Below are positions 17,772 to 25,718 of a stretch of DNA of 64,000 bases, one piece after another; within the stretch, counting starts at the first letter, position 1; each line of letters opens with the position of its first letter. The translations under genes were made by a program, and so were the position numbers. The stretch covers positions 180,648 through 244,647 of the forward strand of contig NZ_FOYT01000006.1 of NCBI RefSeq assembly GCF_900112175.1, written 5' to 3'. Origin of the DNA: Halogeometricum rufum. GTDB lineage: Archaea; Halobacteriota; Halobacteria; Halobacteriales; Haloferacaceae. The notes under the pieces were generated by a model that saw nothing but the letters and a program-made list of their open reading frames with translations, was not told the origin of the DNA and searched no databases.

Positions 17772-18581
17772 TCACAGTCGAATGGCCGCGAGCACGAGGA
17801 GCGCTCCGATGGCCGCGTTGGCGACCGACAGCGTCGTCGGCGTCGAGAGGGTGAAGAACAACGGGAGCGCGAGGAGGCACGCGGCGACGACGACGATGGC
17901 CCTCGCGCCGGCCCGGATGGCCGACGAGACGTGCGCGGACACCCACGCCGCGACGGCCGCGTCTTCGAACAGCGTCACGACGCCGAACAGTTCGAGGAGC
18001 GCGCCGATACCGGCCAACAGGCCGACGTGAGACCCGGTTCGGAACAGGAGGACGTGCAGGCCGACGCCGCCGACGACGGCGAGTGCCCCGCCGACGATTC
18101 GAACCGCGCGGACGAGCGACGGCCGGTCGAGCGAGAGTCGTCCCGGCTCTCGACCGCCGAGCGTGTCGCCGAGCGTCCCGCCACCGAACGCACCGCCGAG
18201 CGACGAGACGCGACTCTGCGCGCGCGCTTCGCGACGGAACGTCCGCTGCACCGGCGTGCCGAAGTAGTACTCGGCCGTCTCGGCGACGACAGTCGCCGCG
18301 AGGAAGAACGCGACGCTGAGCAGTGCCACCTCGTTCGAGTCCGCCGGGTCGAGGACGTCGAAGAAGCGGTGTCCCCAGAACAGGTTGGCGTACACGGAGT
18401 CGTGAACCGCCCTGAGCGACTCGGCGACGGAGGGCGAGACGTGGTGTGCGTCCGGTACCATCGCCCAGATGCCGCCGAGAACGCTCGACGCTCTGGGATA
18501 TCCGAAGCGCGGCAGGAGGAACGTGACGACGAGCATCGTCGCCGCCGCGCCGAAGGCGAAGTGCGTGATTGCGAGTGACAT
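17772..18581 (-). CDS. Polytopic membrane protein, metal-dependent-hydrolase-like
   Basis: 269 residues with about five to six membrane helices. The N-terminus MSLAITHFAFGAAATML, then MVPDAHHVSP and FWGHRFFDVLDPADSNE, places His/Asp residues at the membrane surface in a pattern like the DUF457/YdjM putative hydrolases, to which the 4464 protein also belongs. The longer reading frame to 18746 begins with non-hydrophobic sequence, and ATG 18581 directly precedes the family-like start. A TATA-like TTTATTTC at about 18628-18635 (minus) fits this start. No partner gene; its 3' end faces the 16758 gene. Confidence 0.7.
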   Translation of the reverse strand: MSLAITHFAFGAAATMLVVTFLLPRFGYPRASSVLGGIWAMVPDAHHVSPSVAESLRAVHDSVYANLFWGHRFFDVLDPADSNEVALLSVAFFLAATVVAETAEYYFGTPVQRTFRREARAQSRVSSLGGAFGGGTLGDTLGGREPGRLSLDRPSLVRAVRIVGGALAVVGGVGLHVLLFRTGSHVGLLAGIGALLELFGVVTLFEDAAVAAWVSAHVSSAIRAGARAIVVVAACLLALPLFFTLSTPTTLSVANAAIGALLVLAAIRL

Positions 18582-18845
18582 GGCAGTCGTGTGGAGGACC
18601 GTTCCCGAACGCGTACGCTCGCGAACGAAATAAATCCGGTAGACACTCACACCAGTTCGGGACCGTTCGGGAGCGTCCGAAACCGATTCCTGCCGACTGA
18701 TGACGTCCGGCGAGGAGACACACATCAGACTAACTACCATTTCCATCGTACTAACAGCTCTCGCCGAGCCCGTACACCGTACGGAGACGAACGGCGACCC
18801 GACCGCATCCGCTCGTCTCGAAGTTAGTTGCCTGGTAACTCCCCT

Positions 18846-18880
18846 CGTTCGAGAACAGCGGACACGATGGTGTCCGGGGG
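18846..18880 (+). repeat. ORB-like repeat I (downstream of orc1)
   Basis: Contains GAGAACAGCGGACACGATGG, matching the ORB core AACAGCGGACA..GTGG found upstream of orc1, followed by a G-run (GGGGG). Confidence 0.6.
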
Positions 18881-19075
18881 AGGCCGACTGCGAACGAACG
18901 GTGGGGGCCGACGCGAGGACTGGCTAGTTCGCCGACAGTTCACTCGAAGGAGCCACACCACCACGTCCGGAGTATCATCCACTAGTGAGGTCTCGGCGTT
19001 TCGAAATCGGGTGAATCGTTCGGGCCGGAATCTCGCCTCGACGCCGCGTGACGCGGGCCCACAATCGCCTCAGTC

Positions 19076-19194
19076 GTTCCCCTTCCAGCCGCCTCGTTCC
19101 TGTCGTTTCCCTTCCAACCGCCTCGTTCCTGTCGTTTCCCTTCCAACCGCCTCGTTCCTGTCGTTTCCCTTCCAACCGCCTCGTTCCTGTCGTC
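19076..19194 (+). repeat. 29-bp tandem repeat, four copies
   Basis: The unit starts with GCCTCGTTCCTGTCG at 19091, 19120, 19149 and 19178, exactly 29 bp apart, alternating with TTCCCTTCCAACC. There are no unique spacers, so it is a minisatellite-like repeat and not a CRISPR. It lies 30 bp from the stop codon of orc1. Confidence 0.85.
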
Positions 19195-19222
19195 CGCCCG
19201 CAATCGTCACGTCACGAGCGCA

Positions 19223-20476
19223 TCAGACGTCGCCGAAGTCTTCGAGCGTCGTCGGTTCGTCGCCCCCCTCGACGTACGGGTCGATGCTGTCGTGGACGCC
19301 GACGAGTTCGACGGTGTCGGCCATCGCCGAGAGGATGAGTTCGACGTCCATGTCGAGTGCGTACTCGCGGTACGTCCCGCCGCGACGGCCCTCGTTTCGC
19401 TCGGTGACCGAGACGATGCCCAGCATGGCGAGTTCGCTCAGGTGGTCGCGCATCCGCCGCGGGACCAGCGGGTCGCGGTTCGCCAGTTCGGCGAAGCGAG
19501 TGTACCGCGGTCGGACGTCGCGGGAGCGAATGGGCGTCTCGTCCTCGAGGTCGAGCGTGAGGAGGGCGTAGAGGACGAGGTGGCCGTGTTCGGTGAGGCC
19601 GTTGATTCCCTCCTTGATGCGTCCGCGTTCGAGGGCGCGTCGGCCGCGGCGGACGTGGTCCTCCTCGATGGTGTCGGTGTCCTCGTCGCGGGCGAGGTCC
19701 CCCGCTTTCATCAGGAGGTCGATGGACTGGCGGGCGTCGCCCGCGTCCTTCGCGCCGTAGGCCGCGCACAGCGGAATGACCTCCTCGGAGAGGACGCCGT
19801 CGTGGAAGGCGACCTCCGCACGCTGTTCGAGGATGGCGCGGAGGTTCTCGGCGTTGTAGGCCGGGAAGTGAATCTCCTGCTCGCAGAGCGAACTCTTGAC
19901 TTTCGGCGAGAGGTCGTCGCGGAAGGAGAAGTCGTTCGAGATGCCGATGAGACCGATCTTGGCGACGTCGAGGTTGCCGTTCGCGCGGGCGCGCGGTAGT
20001 TGATAGAGAATGCTGTCGTCGTTGACGTGGTCTATCTCGTCGAGAACGACCAGGACGGTTCCCGCCCGGTCGTCGAGTTCCTCCCAGAGCATCTCGTAGA
20101 CGGACGCGAGGGGGTAGCCAGTCGTGGATATCTGGTTCGCCTCCGAACGGAGACTGTTGACGAGTCGGGTGGCGATCTGGTACGAACTCGTGAGTCCGTC
20201 GCAGTTGAGAAACGTCACCGAGAGGTCGATGTCGTCGTACTGAGCGGCGTCTTCTCGGAGGTGCGAGAGCAGGTACTTCGTCGCCGCCGTCTTCCCGACG
20301 CCCGTCTTCCCGTACAGGAAGACGTTGTTCGGCTGTTCGCCGTTGATGACGGGTTGAAGCGCCGCCTGGTAGGTGCGCAGTTCCTCGTCTCGCCCGACCA
20401 GTTGCTCGGGCTGGTAATCCTCCCGGAGGGCGTCCCGGTCCCGATAGATGTCGTTGTCCCGTTCGAACAGCGCCAT
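19223..20476 (-). CDS. orc1/cdc6: Orc1/Cdc6 replication initiator
   Basis: 417 residues, AAA+ ATPase plus winged helix. Walker A is GKTGVGKT (56-63), Walker B VVLDEID (143-149), sensor-1-like GISND follows, and an arginine-rich sensor-2 helix (DARQSIDLLMKAGDLA) is present. The C-terminal winged helix (~310-417) would bind ORB DNA. It recognises origins and loads MCM. The ATG at 20476 is 27 nt from a clear TATA box, so the transcript is leaderless; a GTG six bases upstream is the only alternative. The ORB-like repeats in the upstream 1.3 kb and one downstream make this a self-contained origin. Haloarchaea encode several Orc1 paralogues, and I cannot tell which one this is. Confidence 0.95.
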   Translation of the reverse strand: MALFERDNDIYRDRDALREDYQPEQLVGRDEELRTYQAALQPVINGEQPNNVFLYGKTGVGKTAATKYLLSHLREDAAQYDDIDLSVTFLNCDGLTSSYQIATRLVNSLRSEANQISTTGYPLASVYEMLWEELDDRAGTVLVVLDEIDHVNDDSILYQLPRARANGNLDVAKIGLIGISNDFSFRDDLSPKVKSSLCEQEIHFPAYNAENLRAILEQRAEVAFHDGVLSEEVIPLCAAYGAKDAGDARQSIDLLMKAGDLARDEDTDTIEEDHVRRGRRALERGRIKEGINGLTEHGHLVLYALLTLDLEDETPIRSRDVRPRYTRFAELANRDPLVPRRMRDHLSELAMLGIVSVTERNEGRRGGTYREYALDMDVELILSAMADTVELVGVHDSIDPYVEGGDEPTTLEDFGDV

Positions 20477-20498
20477 AGACACGCCGTCTCGGTGGCTG

Positions 20499-20508
20499 TT
20501 TATAAAAC
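20499..20508 (-). promoter_or_regulatory. TATA box of orc1/cdc6
   Basis: GGTTTTATAAA on the minus strand, centred about 27 nt before ATG 20476. ORB-like repeat A begins within 10 bp upstream, so initiator binding could autoregulate the gene. Confidence 0.65.
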
Positions 20509-20515
20509 CACCGCG

Positions 20516-20537
20516 TCCGGAGTGTCCGCTGTTCTCT
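20516..20537 (-). repeat. ORB-like repeat A
   Basis: Plus-strand GAGTGTCCGCTGTTCTCT; inverted match to the core AACAGCGGACA. Adjacent to the orc1 TATA box. Confidence 0.65.
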
Positions 20538-20558
20538 AGCTATTTAAAGAAACGCGAG

Positions 20559-20592
20559 AACACACCCCCTCCACTTTGTCCGGAGTTCCGCT
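20559..20592 (-). repeat. ORB-like repeat B
   Basis: Contains CACCCCCTCCACTTTGTCCG then GAGTTC, the mirror of repeat C; the pair may define the unwinding element. Confidence 0.6.
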
Positions 20593-20840
20593 CCGAAGAG
20601 GGGGGGTGGGGTCGAACCGACAGCCAAGAAAGCACTCTAGAAGCGGTGGCTTTATTATGGAAAAGGCCAAGTTACTCCGTAGTCCTCTTAGAGAAGAGAA
20701 CGAGAGAGACTACGATCGAGTTCACTACTCTCGTGTGCTAAGAGCGGCATATTCGACGGTTTCTCGTGCGCACACTCGACAGCGTTCCACTCGACGGCAC
20801 CGTCGTTCCGCCGTTCCACAGATACCCCCTCCCTCCGTGA

Positions 20841-20876
20841 GTGGAGAACTGCGGACAAAGTGGAGGGGGTGTGTGG
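20841..20876 (+). repeat. ORB-like repeat C
   Basis: Contains GAGAACTGCGGACAAAGTGG followed by a G-run; inverted partner of repeat B about 250 bp away. Confidence 0.65.
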
Positions 20877-20990
20877 CCGGTCGTCCGGCGGCAAACGTAC
20901 TCTACCTATCATATCGGTTTCTCCCGATTCGACGCCTCAAAGCACGCCTGATACACGTACGGCACGAATTAGACATCTGCCTGAATCTAA

Positions 20991-21018
20991 CAACACCACT
21001 ATGTCCGCTGTTCTCTCG
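20991..21018 (-). repeat. ORB-like repeat D
   Basis: Plus strand has CAACACCACT followed by ATGTCCGCTGTTCTCTCG. Nearly identical to the distant copy at 62341. Confidence 0.7.
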
Positions 21019-21090
21019 TCCGTCGTCAGGCGTCGTTCTCTTCGCCGCAATCGTTGCCGTCCTCTGGACTCCGTCGTCTCTCCTGTCGGC

Positions 21091-21117
21091 ACGAGAACAG
21101 CGGACACGGTGGTGTGT
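21091..21117 (+). repeat. ORB-like repeat E
   Basis: GAGAACAGCGGACACGGTGG followed by TGTGT; the best match to the consensus. Confidence 0.7.
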
Positions 21118-21137
21118 CGCCATCCGCCCACGTCGGT

Positions 21138-21166
21138 TCGAGAAAAACAGCGGACAGTGTGGGGTC
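21138..21166 (+). repeat. ORB-like repeat F
   Basis: GAGAAAAACAGCGGACAGTG followed by TGGGG; 20 bp downstream of E and in the same orientation. Confidence 0.65.
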
Positions 21167-21291
21167 GGAGCCGACATTCAAAACGTGCAGAATAGATGCA
21201 AATAGTGAATCTCGGCCCACGTTACGTCTGTTTACTCCGGACGGTGTGGTCGGGGTTCGTGGTCGGACCGACTCCCACCCGAATCGTCGTC

Positions 21292-21363
21292 TCGTGTCCA
21301 TCTGCCTCCGTCGCCCCGTGTCCACCTGCCTCCGTCGCCTCGTGTCCACCCGCTCCCGTCGTC
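21292..21363 (+). repeat. 24-bp tandem repeat, three copies
   Basis: Three consecutive 24-bp units, each starting YCGTGTCCAYC and ending in a CCGTCG element, inside the origin between ORB copies F and G. Confidence 0.75.
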
Positions 21364-21388
21364 GGCACTCCCTCTCGGTCTGGACCGT

Positions 21389-21413
21389 CAGAACAGCGGA
21401 CAGGGTGGAGGGA
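21389..21413 (+). repeat. ORB-like repeat G
   Basis: CAGAACAGCGGACAGGGTGG followed by AGGG. Confidence 0.65.
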
Positions 21414-21681
21414 CGCATCGTCGCTCCGGTTCCCTTCCGTCGTCTCTCTTTACTTCCCTCGTCGCCTCCACTCTCGGGTTTCCGCCTCCACCTTCACCGC
21501 TGCATCGTCTTCTGTCGTAACCCGCGCGTCTCTCTCCATCTCTTCCAGTTCGTTCGTCGCTCCCGAGACTCCTGTTTCTCCCGCCCTTTCAGCTTCCGTT
21601 ACCGCACTGCCGTCTCGACTCGTCCACGCCGCCCGTCCACCGTATCGAGTTCACCCGTTCGCGTCACTCTCCGTCGCCGTG

Positions 21682-21708
21682 GACACCACCGTGTCCGCTG
21701 TTCCCCCT
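21682..21708 (-). repeat. ORB-like repeat H
   Basis: CACCACCGTGTCCGCTGTTC on the plus strand; inverted orientation, about 75 bp upstream of the HTH gene. Confidence 0.7.
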
Positions 21709-21782
21709 CCGATTCTCCGCCAGCGAGACGGGTGGCAGATGGAAGTGCTTAGAGTTAAGTCGGGTCACCCAGTGCACCGGAT

Positions 21783-22205
21783 ATGGTCAAACTCGACGAC
21801 GTGGACCCCGAGGAACTTCGTCGCACTCTCGCAGACGTGGACTCCGCGAAAGAGGCGAAACGACTCGTCGTCGCTCTGGACTACCTCGACGACGTACCGG
21901 TCTCGGTCCTCGCAGAACGGTACGGAATCCCGCGTTCGACGCTCTACTACTGGCTCGATAGGTTCGAGACGGAGCCTATCTCCGAGGCGATTACCGACGA
22001 GGACCGGCCGGGACGCCCCCGGAAACTGGACGACAGGGACCGGAAGCGACTCTCGGAACACCTCGAAGCGTCTCCCGGCGAGCACGCGTACGACGCGGAC
22101 GAGTGGACCCCCGAACTCGTCAGAGACCACGTCGAACGCGTGTTCGGCGTGTCGTACTCGGTCGGCCACGTCCGTCGCCTCCTCCGCGAACTGCGGTCGT
22201 CGTGA
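21783..22205 (+). CDS. Helix-turn-helix protein, IS630-transposase N-terminal-like, without catalytic domain
   Basis: 140 residues. The first half has a homeodomain-like HTH (VSVLAERYGIPRSTLYYWLDRF, split around residues 40-62), then a GRPRKLDDRDR linker and a second winged/HTH segment (WTPELVRDHVERVFGV, YSVGHVRRLLREL). This two-part layout is the DNA-binding region of IS630/Tc1-type transposases, but the protein ends before any DDE domain and no transposase remnant or terminal inverted repeats flank it. Codon use is like the neighbours. It could be a domesticated DNA-binding protein acting at the origin or on the adjacent rdfA gene. An AT-containing AGAGTTAAG box lies about 30 nt upstream. 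Confidence 0.75.
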   Translation: MVKLDDVDPEELRRTLADVDSAKEAKRLVVALDYLDDVPVSVLAERYGIPRSTLYYWLDRFETEPISEAITDEDRPGRPRKLDDRDRKRLSEHLEASPGEHAYDADEWTPELVRDHVERVFGVSYSVGHVRRLLRELRSS

Positions 22206-22526
22206 ACCTAACCCGCGTCCCGTTCAGGTCTCGACTCGACTCTGATTCGGTTCCGATTCGTTTCCGTCGAAACAGCCGTGCCGCCGCCTCCAACCCGTTC
22301 CGTCGTTTCGGTACTCTCGTTCGTCTCGGCACTCTCGTTCGTCTCGTTACCTAAGGCCGACGCGCGTACTGCTGTACGACGACGGCGTCGTCTATCGTGC
22401 GTCCAGAGGCGATTCACTGTCGTCGTGCGTCCAGAGGCGACTCACCGTCGGTCGTCGGTGCGTCGTAGCCGACGCCTGCAGAGGCGGAACGTATTTACTG
22501 GTTCGTCAACTCGTATCTACTGTTCA
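22206..22526. other. Intergenic region upstream of rdfA with degenerate short repeats
   Basis: Contains CTCGTTCGTCTCG twice (22315-22347), two CGTGCGTCCAGAGGCGA units 28 bp apart (22396, 22424) and a related GCAGAGGCG at 22472. TATTTACTGG at 22493-22502 is a TATA-like box for rdfA. No gene seen. Confidence 0.5.
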
Positions 22527-23192
22527 ATGAGTAGTGACGGGAACGAGAGGTCGGGCCGCGGCCGCCGGAGCAAGGTTCGACGCCTCATCGACGAGTACGA
22601 CCTGGAGGGTGAAGGCGAACGCTTGGAGAACCGGTGCACCGCCAACCGAGAGGACCGCCTGAGTCTCCGCGAACTCGCCGACGACTTCAATCGACGCCTC
22701 CTGCGTGCGGTCATGGTCGAGGTGGGGATGAATCCGCTCGACGGCGAAGTGGCCAACACGTACCGCCTGCTGACGGACGACGACGTGTCGAGCGGGATGC
22801 AGACCCAGGCGAGACAGACTCTCGAACGCGAGGGCGTCGACGTGGACGAACTCCAGAAGAACTTCGTCTCCCATCAGGCGATACACACCTACCTGACGAA
22901 GTATCGCGGGGTCAAGCGCGACGAACAGACCGACGAGGACCGCGTCCAGAAGGGACTCGACACCATCCAGCGACTCCGAAGCCGAACGGCGGCCGTCTCC
23001 GAGAACATCGTCGAAAACCTCGCGAGTACGGGTCGCATCGACGTCGGCGACTTCGAGGTGCTCGTCGACGTTCGCGTCTTCTGTCGGGACTGCGGGACGC
23101 AGTACGACGTACAGGACCTCCTCGAGGAGGGGCGGTGCGAGTGCGGGGGGAACCTCGTCTCGGCCGCCGGCGAGACCGAAGCGTCTCGGTGA
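22527..23192 (+). CDS. rdfA: Rod-determining factor RdfA
   Basis: 221 residues. It resembles the haloarchaeal rod-determining factor RdfA as I know the family: basic start (GRGRRSKVRRLIDEYDLE), RLENRCTANREDRLSLRELADDFN, a coiled/helical middle (HQAIHTYLTKYRGVKRDEQTDEDR) and a C-terminal zinc ribbon with CRDC and CECGG. RdfA is reported to promote the rod morphology in Haloferax volcanii; the biochemical activity is unknown, and the zinc ribbon plus helical region suggests DNA or protein binding. It lies 205 bp upstream of the SMC-related gene, the same pair order as in H. volcanii. ATG 22527 chosen because upstream frame sequence is low-quality and a TATA-like box sits about 30 nt before it. 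Confidence 0.85.
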   Translation: MSSDGNERSGRGRRSKVRRLIDEYDLEGEGERLENRCTANREDRLSLRELADDFNRRLLRAVMVEVGMNPLDGEVANTYRLLTDDDVSSGMQTQARQTLEREGVDVDELQKNFVSHQAIHTYLTKYRGVKRDEQTDEDRVQKGLDTIQRLRSRTAAVSENIVENLASTGRIDVGDFEVLVDVRVFCRDCGTQYDVQDLLEEGRCECGGNLVSAAGETEASR

Positions 23193-23321
23193 CGGCGACG
23201 CTCGACGCCTCGGCCGTCGACGACTGCACGTCAGCGACGCGACCCGCACCCGAGACGGCGAAGGTGCGTTCGGACGGAGAGGCCGGCTTACGACTCCGAT
23301 TTCGTATTCCGAGTTGGATAT

Positions 23322-23345
23322 CGTTACAGCGTTATTCCTGTAACG
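23322..23345. promoter_or_regulatory. Perfect 8-bp inverted repeat upstream of the SMC-related gene
   Basis: CGTTACAG, 8-nt spacer, CTGTAACG. It ends 22 bp upstream of the TATA-like box at 23367-23377, a position suited to a transcription-factor operator. It could alternatively be an rdfA terminator, though no T-run follows. Confidence 0.45.
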
Positions 23346-23366
23346 TCGCCGCGACGTGAGATGAAG

Positions 23367-23377
23367 TATTATATACT
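23367..23377 (+). promoter_or_regulatory. TATA box of the SMC-related gene
   Basis: TATTATATACT, centred about 26 nt before ATG 23398, indicating a leaderless transcript. Confidence 0.65.
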
Positions 23378-23397
23378 CGCGCCCTATTGGATGTCCT

Positions 23398-25341
23398 ATG
23401 AGTCGTGCACAGTCTACGACAGAGACCGTCGAGCTTCACGTCGAGAACATCGGCGGTATCGAAGAGACGACGGTCGAACTCGGCCCCGGGGTCACGGCGC
23501 TCGCGGGCCGAAACGCCACGAACCGAACGTCACTTCTGCAGGCGATTATGGCGGCTCTCGGAAGCGACCGGGCGTCGCTGAAGGCCGACGCAGACGAGGG
23601 TTCGGTGACGCTCACCGTCGGCGGCGAGACGTACACCCGAACGCTGAAACGACGCGGTAGCACAATCGCCACCGAAGGTGACCCGTATCTCACCGACGCG
23701 ACGCTGGCCGACCTCTTCGCGTTCCTCCTCGAATCGAACGAGGCCAGACAGGCCGTCGCCCGCGGCGACGACCTCCGCGAACTCATCATGCGGCCCATCG
23801 ACACCGAGGCCATCCAGACGGAGATTCGCAACCTCGAACAGGAGAAACGCGAAGTCGACAGCGAGATATCCAGCCTCGACTCCCTCGACGGGCGTCTCCC
23901 CGAACTCGAACAGAAGCGCACGTCGCTGAAGGAGCAGATCGAGGAGAAACGCGCGGAACTGGAGGAGAAAGAGCGGGAGATAGAGGAGGCGGACGCCAAC
24001 GTCGAGCAGACCCGAGACGACCGCGACGAGTTGGAGAGTCGGCTCGACGACCTGAAGGAGGCCCGGTCGAACCTCGAAGACGTCCGCTACGACATCGACG
24101 CCGAGGCCGAGAGCATCGATGCGCTCGAATCCGAGCGCGACGAACTCACCGCCGAACGCGAGGACATCCCCGCGGAGATAGAGGGTGGCGACGAGATAGA
24201 GGCGCAGATAGCCGACCTCCGCGACCGGATGCAGCGACTGGATTCCAGCGTGAACCAACTCCAGACCGTCATCCAGTTCAACGAGGACATGCTGGAGGGG
24301 ACGAGCGCGGACGTCGCCGCCGCCCTCCGCGACGACGCCGGTGCCGGTTCCGTCACCGACGCCCTCGTCGAGTCGGACACGGTCGTCTGCTGGACCTGCG
24401 GGACCGAAGTCGAGACCGAACAGATCGAGGAGACGGTAGACCGCCTCCGGTCGCTCCGCCGCGACAAACTCGACCAGCGGAACGACCTCCGCAGTGAGAT
24501 AGACGACCTCGAATCCGAGCGCGACGAACTCGAACAACTCGACCGCCGACGCGAAGAACTGGAGGACCGTATCCAGAGCATCGACGCGGAACTCGACCGC
24601 CGCCGCGACCGCCGCGAGTCGCTGAAGGAGGAACGCGAGAACCTCACCCAACGCGTCGAAGCGCTCGAATCCGAGGTCGAGGAACTGGAGTCTCGCGACT
24701 ACGGCGACGTCCTCGAACGCCACCGCGAGGCGAACCAGTTGGAGTTCGAGATCGGACGGCTCGAAAACGACCTCGAGGACACGGAGGACGAGATAGCGTC
24801 CGTCGAGTCTCGACTCGGCGAACGCGACGAACTGGAGGCTCGGCGCGAGGAGATTGCCGACGAACTCGCGGACCTGCGGACCCGCATCGAGCGCATCGAG
24901 TCCGAGGCCGTCGAGGAGTTCAACACGCACATGGACACCGTCCTCGACATCCTCGACTACCGGAACCTCGACCGCATCTGGATCGAACGGACCGAACAGA
25001 CGGTCCGAGAGGGCCGCCGGAAGGTCCAGAAGTCGATGTTCGACATGCACATCATCCGGAGCACCGCCGACGGAACGACGTACGAGGACACCATCGACCA
25101 CCTCTCGGAGTCCGAACGCGAGGTGACGGGACTCGTGTTCGCCCTCGCGGGCTACCTCGTCCACGACGTCCACGAGACGGTGCCGTTCATCCTGCTGGAC
25201 TCGCTAGAGGCCATCGACTCGGGCCGCATCGCCCAGTTGATCGACTACATCAGCGAGTACGCCGAGTACACCGTCGCCGCTCTCCTCCCCGAGGACGCGG
25301 CGGCACTCGACGACGACTACGAACGCGTCCGCGAAATCTGA
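23398..25341 (+). CDS. sph3: Archaea-specific SMC-related protein (Sph3-like)
   Basis: 647 residues, SMC/Rad50-like. The N-terminal ATPase half has a degenerate Walker A (GVTALAGRNATNRTSLLQAI, residues ~31-50). Long coiled coils run from ~140 to ~310 and ~350 to ~510, with a zinc-hook-like CWTCG turn between them (residues ~330-334). The C-terminal half has ABC signature-like LSESEREVTGLVFALAGYL, and FILLDSLEAID as Walker B. It is expected to bind and bridge DNA. The gene follows rdfA, matching the rdfA-sph3 pair of Haloferax volcanii linked to cell shape. The usual lysine of GxGKS/T appears absent (NATNRTS), so ATP binding may be unusual. Confidence 0.85.
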   Translation: MSRAQSTTETVELHVENIGGIEETTVELGPGVTALAGRNATNRTSLLQAIMAALGSDRASLKADADEGSVTLTVGGETYTRTLKRRGSTIATEGDPYLTDATLADLFAFLLESNEARQAVARGDDLRELIMRPIDTEAIQTEIRNLEQEKREVDSEISSLDSLDGRLPELEQKRTSLKEQIEEKRAELEEKEREIEEADANVEQTRDDRDELESRLDDLKEARSNLEDVRYDIDAEAESIDALESERDELTAEREDIPAEIEGGDEIEAQIADLRDRMQRLDSSVNQLQTVIQFNEDMLEGTSADVAAALRDDAGAGSVTDALVESDTVVCWTCGTEVETEQIEETVDRLRSLRRDKLDQRNDLRSEIDDLESERDELEQLDRRREELEDRIQSIDAELDRRRDRRESLKEERENLTQRVEALESEVEELESRDYGDVLERHREANQLEFEIGRLENDLEDTEDEIASVESRLGERDELEARREEIADELADLRTRIERIESEAVEEFNTHMDTVLDILDYRNLDRIWIERTEQTVREGRRKVQKSMFDMHIIRSTADGTTYEDTIDHLSESEREVTGLVFALAGYLVHDVHETVPFILLDSLEAIDSGRIAQLIDYISEYAEYTVAALLPEDAAALDDDYERVREI

Positions 25342-25718
25342 GACGCGGACGCGACCGGTCCGTGTTCGGCCCGGTTCCGGCCGTCGACCGTTCGCCCGTC
25401 GGTCGCTCGGTGTTCCCGCCGAGACCCGTTCCGAAAGTAACGAAACTCGACTTGTTCTACAGATAAATATGTACGGATTTGTATACAGTAACTGAATACG
25501 GATTTACAGGACTGACGGGGCTGCTCACCTCGAACAGAAGCAAAATTTTCACAATTTCTACAATGCTCAGAATGTTGTCAGAGATGGTTAGACGTCCGAG
25601 AGAGATCCGAATCTCGGTGCCCGCTGAGAGATAGCGTCTGTTCGAGTCGGAGCGTGGAAACGAACGCGGCCGGTGAAGAAAGCGAGTCCGAGTGAAAGAT
25701 CGGAGCGCGGTAGATTCC
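25342..25718. other. Convergent intergenic region with an isolated TTCACAATTTCTA element
   Basis: Lies between the ends of the SMC-related gene and the S-layer gene. It holds an AT-rich stretch (25445-25500, GATAAATATG and GTATACAG) and one motif copy, TTTTCACAATTTCTACAATG at 25547-25566, like those in the parA upstream cluster. No gene supported. Confidence 0.5.
25547..25566 (+). repeat. Isolated copy of the par-region motif
   Basis: TTTTCACAATTTCTACAATG, matching the TTCACAATTTCTAAAATG copy at 38372-38389 except for one central base. Confidence 0.6.

Larger units (their letters stand above)
18747..19222. other. Origin-flanking intergenic region
   Basis: No supported gene. It contains one ORB-like repeat (18846-18880) and a 29-bp tandem repeat (19076-19194). 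It lies immediately downstream of orc1/cdc6 and probably belongs to the origin region. Confidence 0.5.
20510..21782. other. Predicted replication origin
   Basis: A 1.3-kb non-coding region between orc1 and the HTH gene with eight ORB-like repeats (A-H). Copies A, B, D, H read TGTCCGCTGTTCT-like on the plus strand; C, E, F, G are inverted. The closely matched pair B/C (sharing CACCCCCTCCACTTTGTCCG) faces inward around 20594-20840, a moderately AT-rich segment containing TTTATTATGGAAAAGG and thus the best candidate unwinding element. A 24-bp triple tandem repeat is at 21292-21363. No ORF here has convincing codon use. Confidence 0.8.

Noticed and set aside
19076..19194. 29-bp repeats resembling a CRISPR array
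   Set aside because: Units are contiguous with no unique spacers, and no cas genes are nearby.
20576..21782. Several 90-350-codon frames in the origin region
   Set aside because: Codon use and composition (Ser/Arg/Pro-rich) do not match neighbouring genes, and they overlap ORB repeats.
21783..22205. Insertion sequence around the HTH gene
   Set aside because: No terminal inverted repeats, target duplication or DDE domain found.
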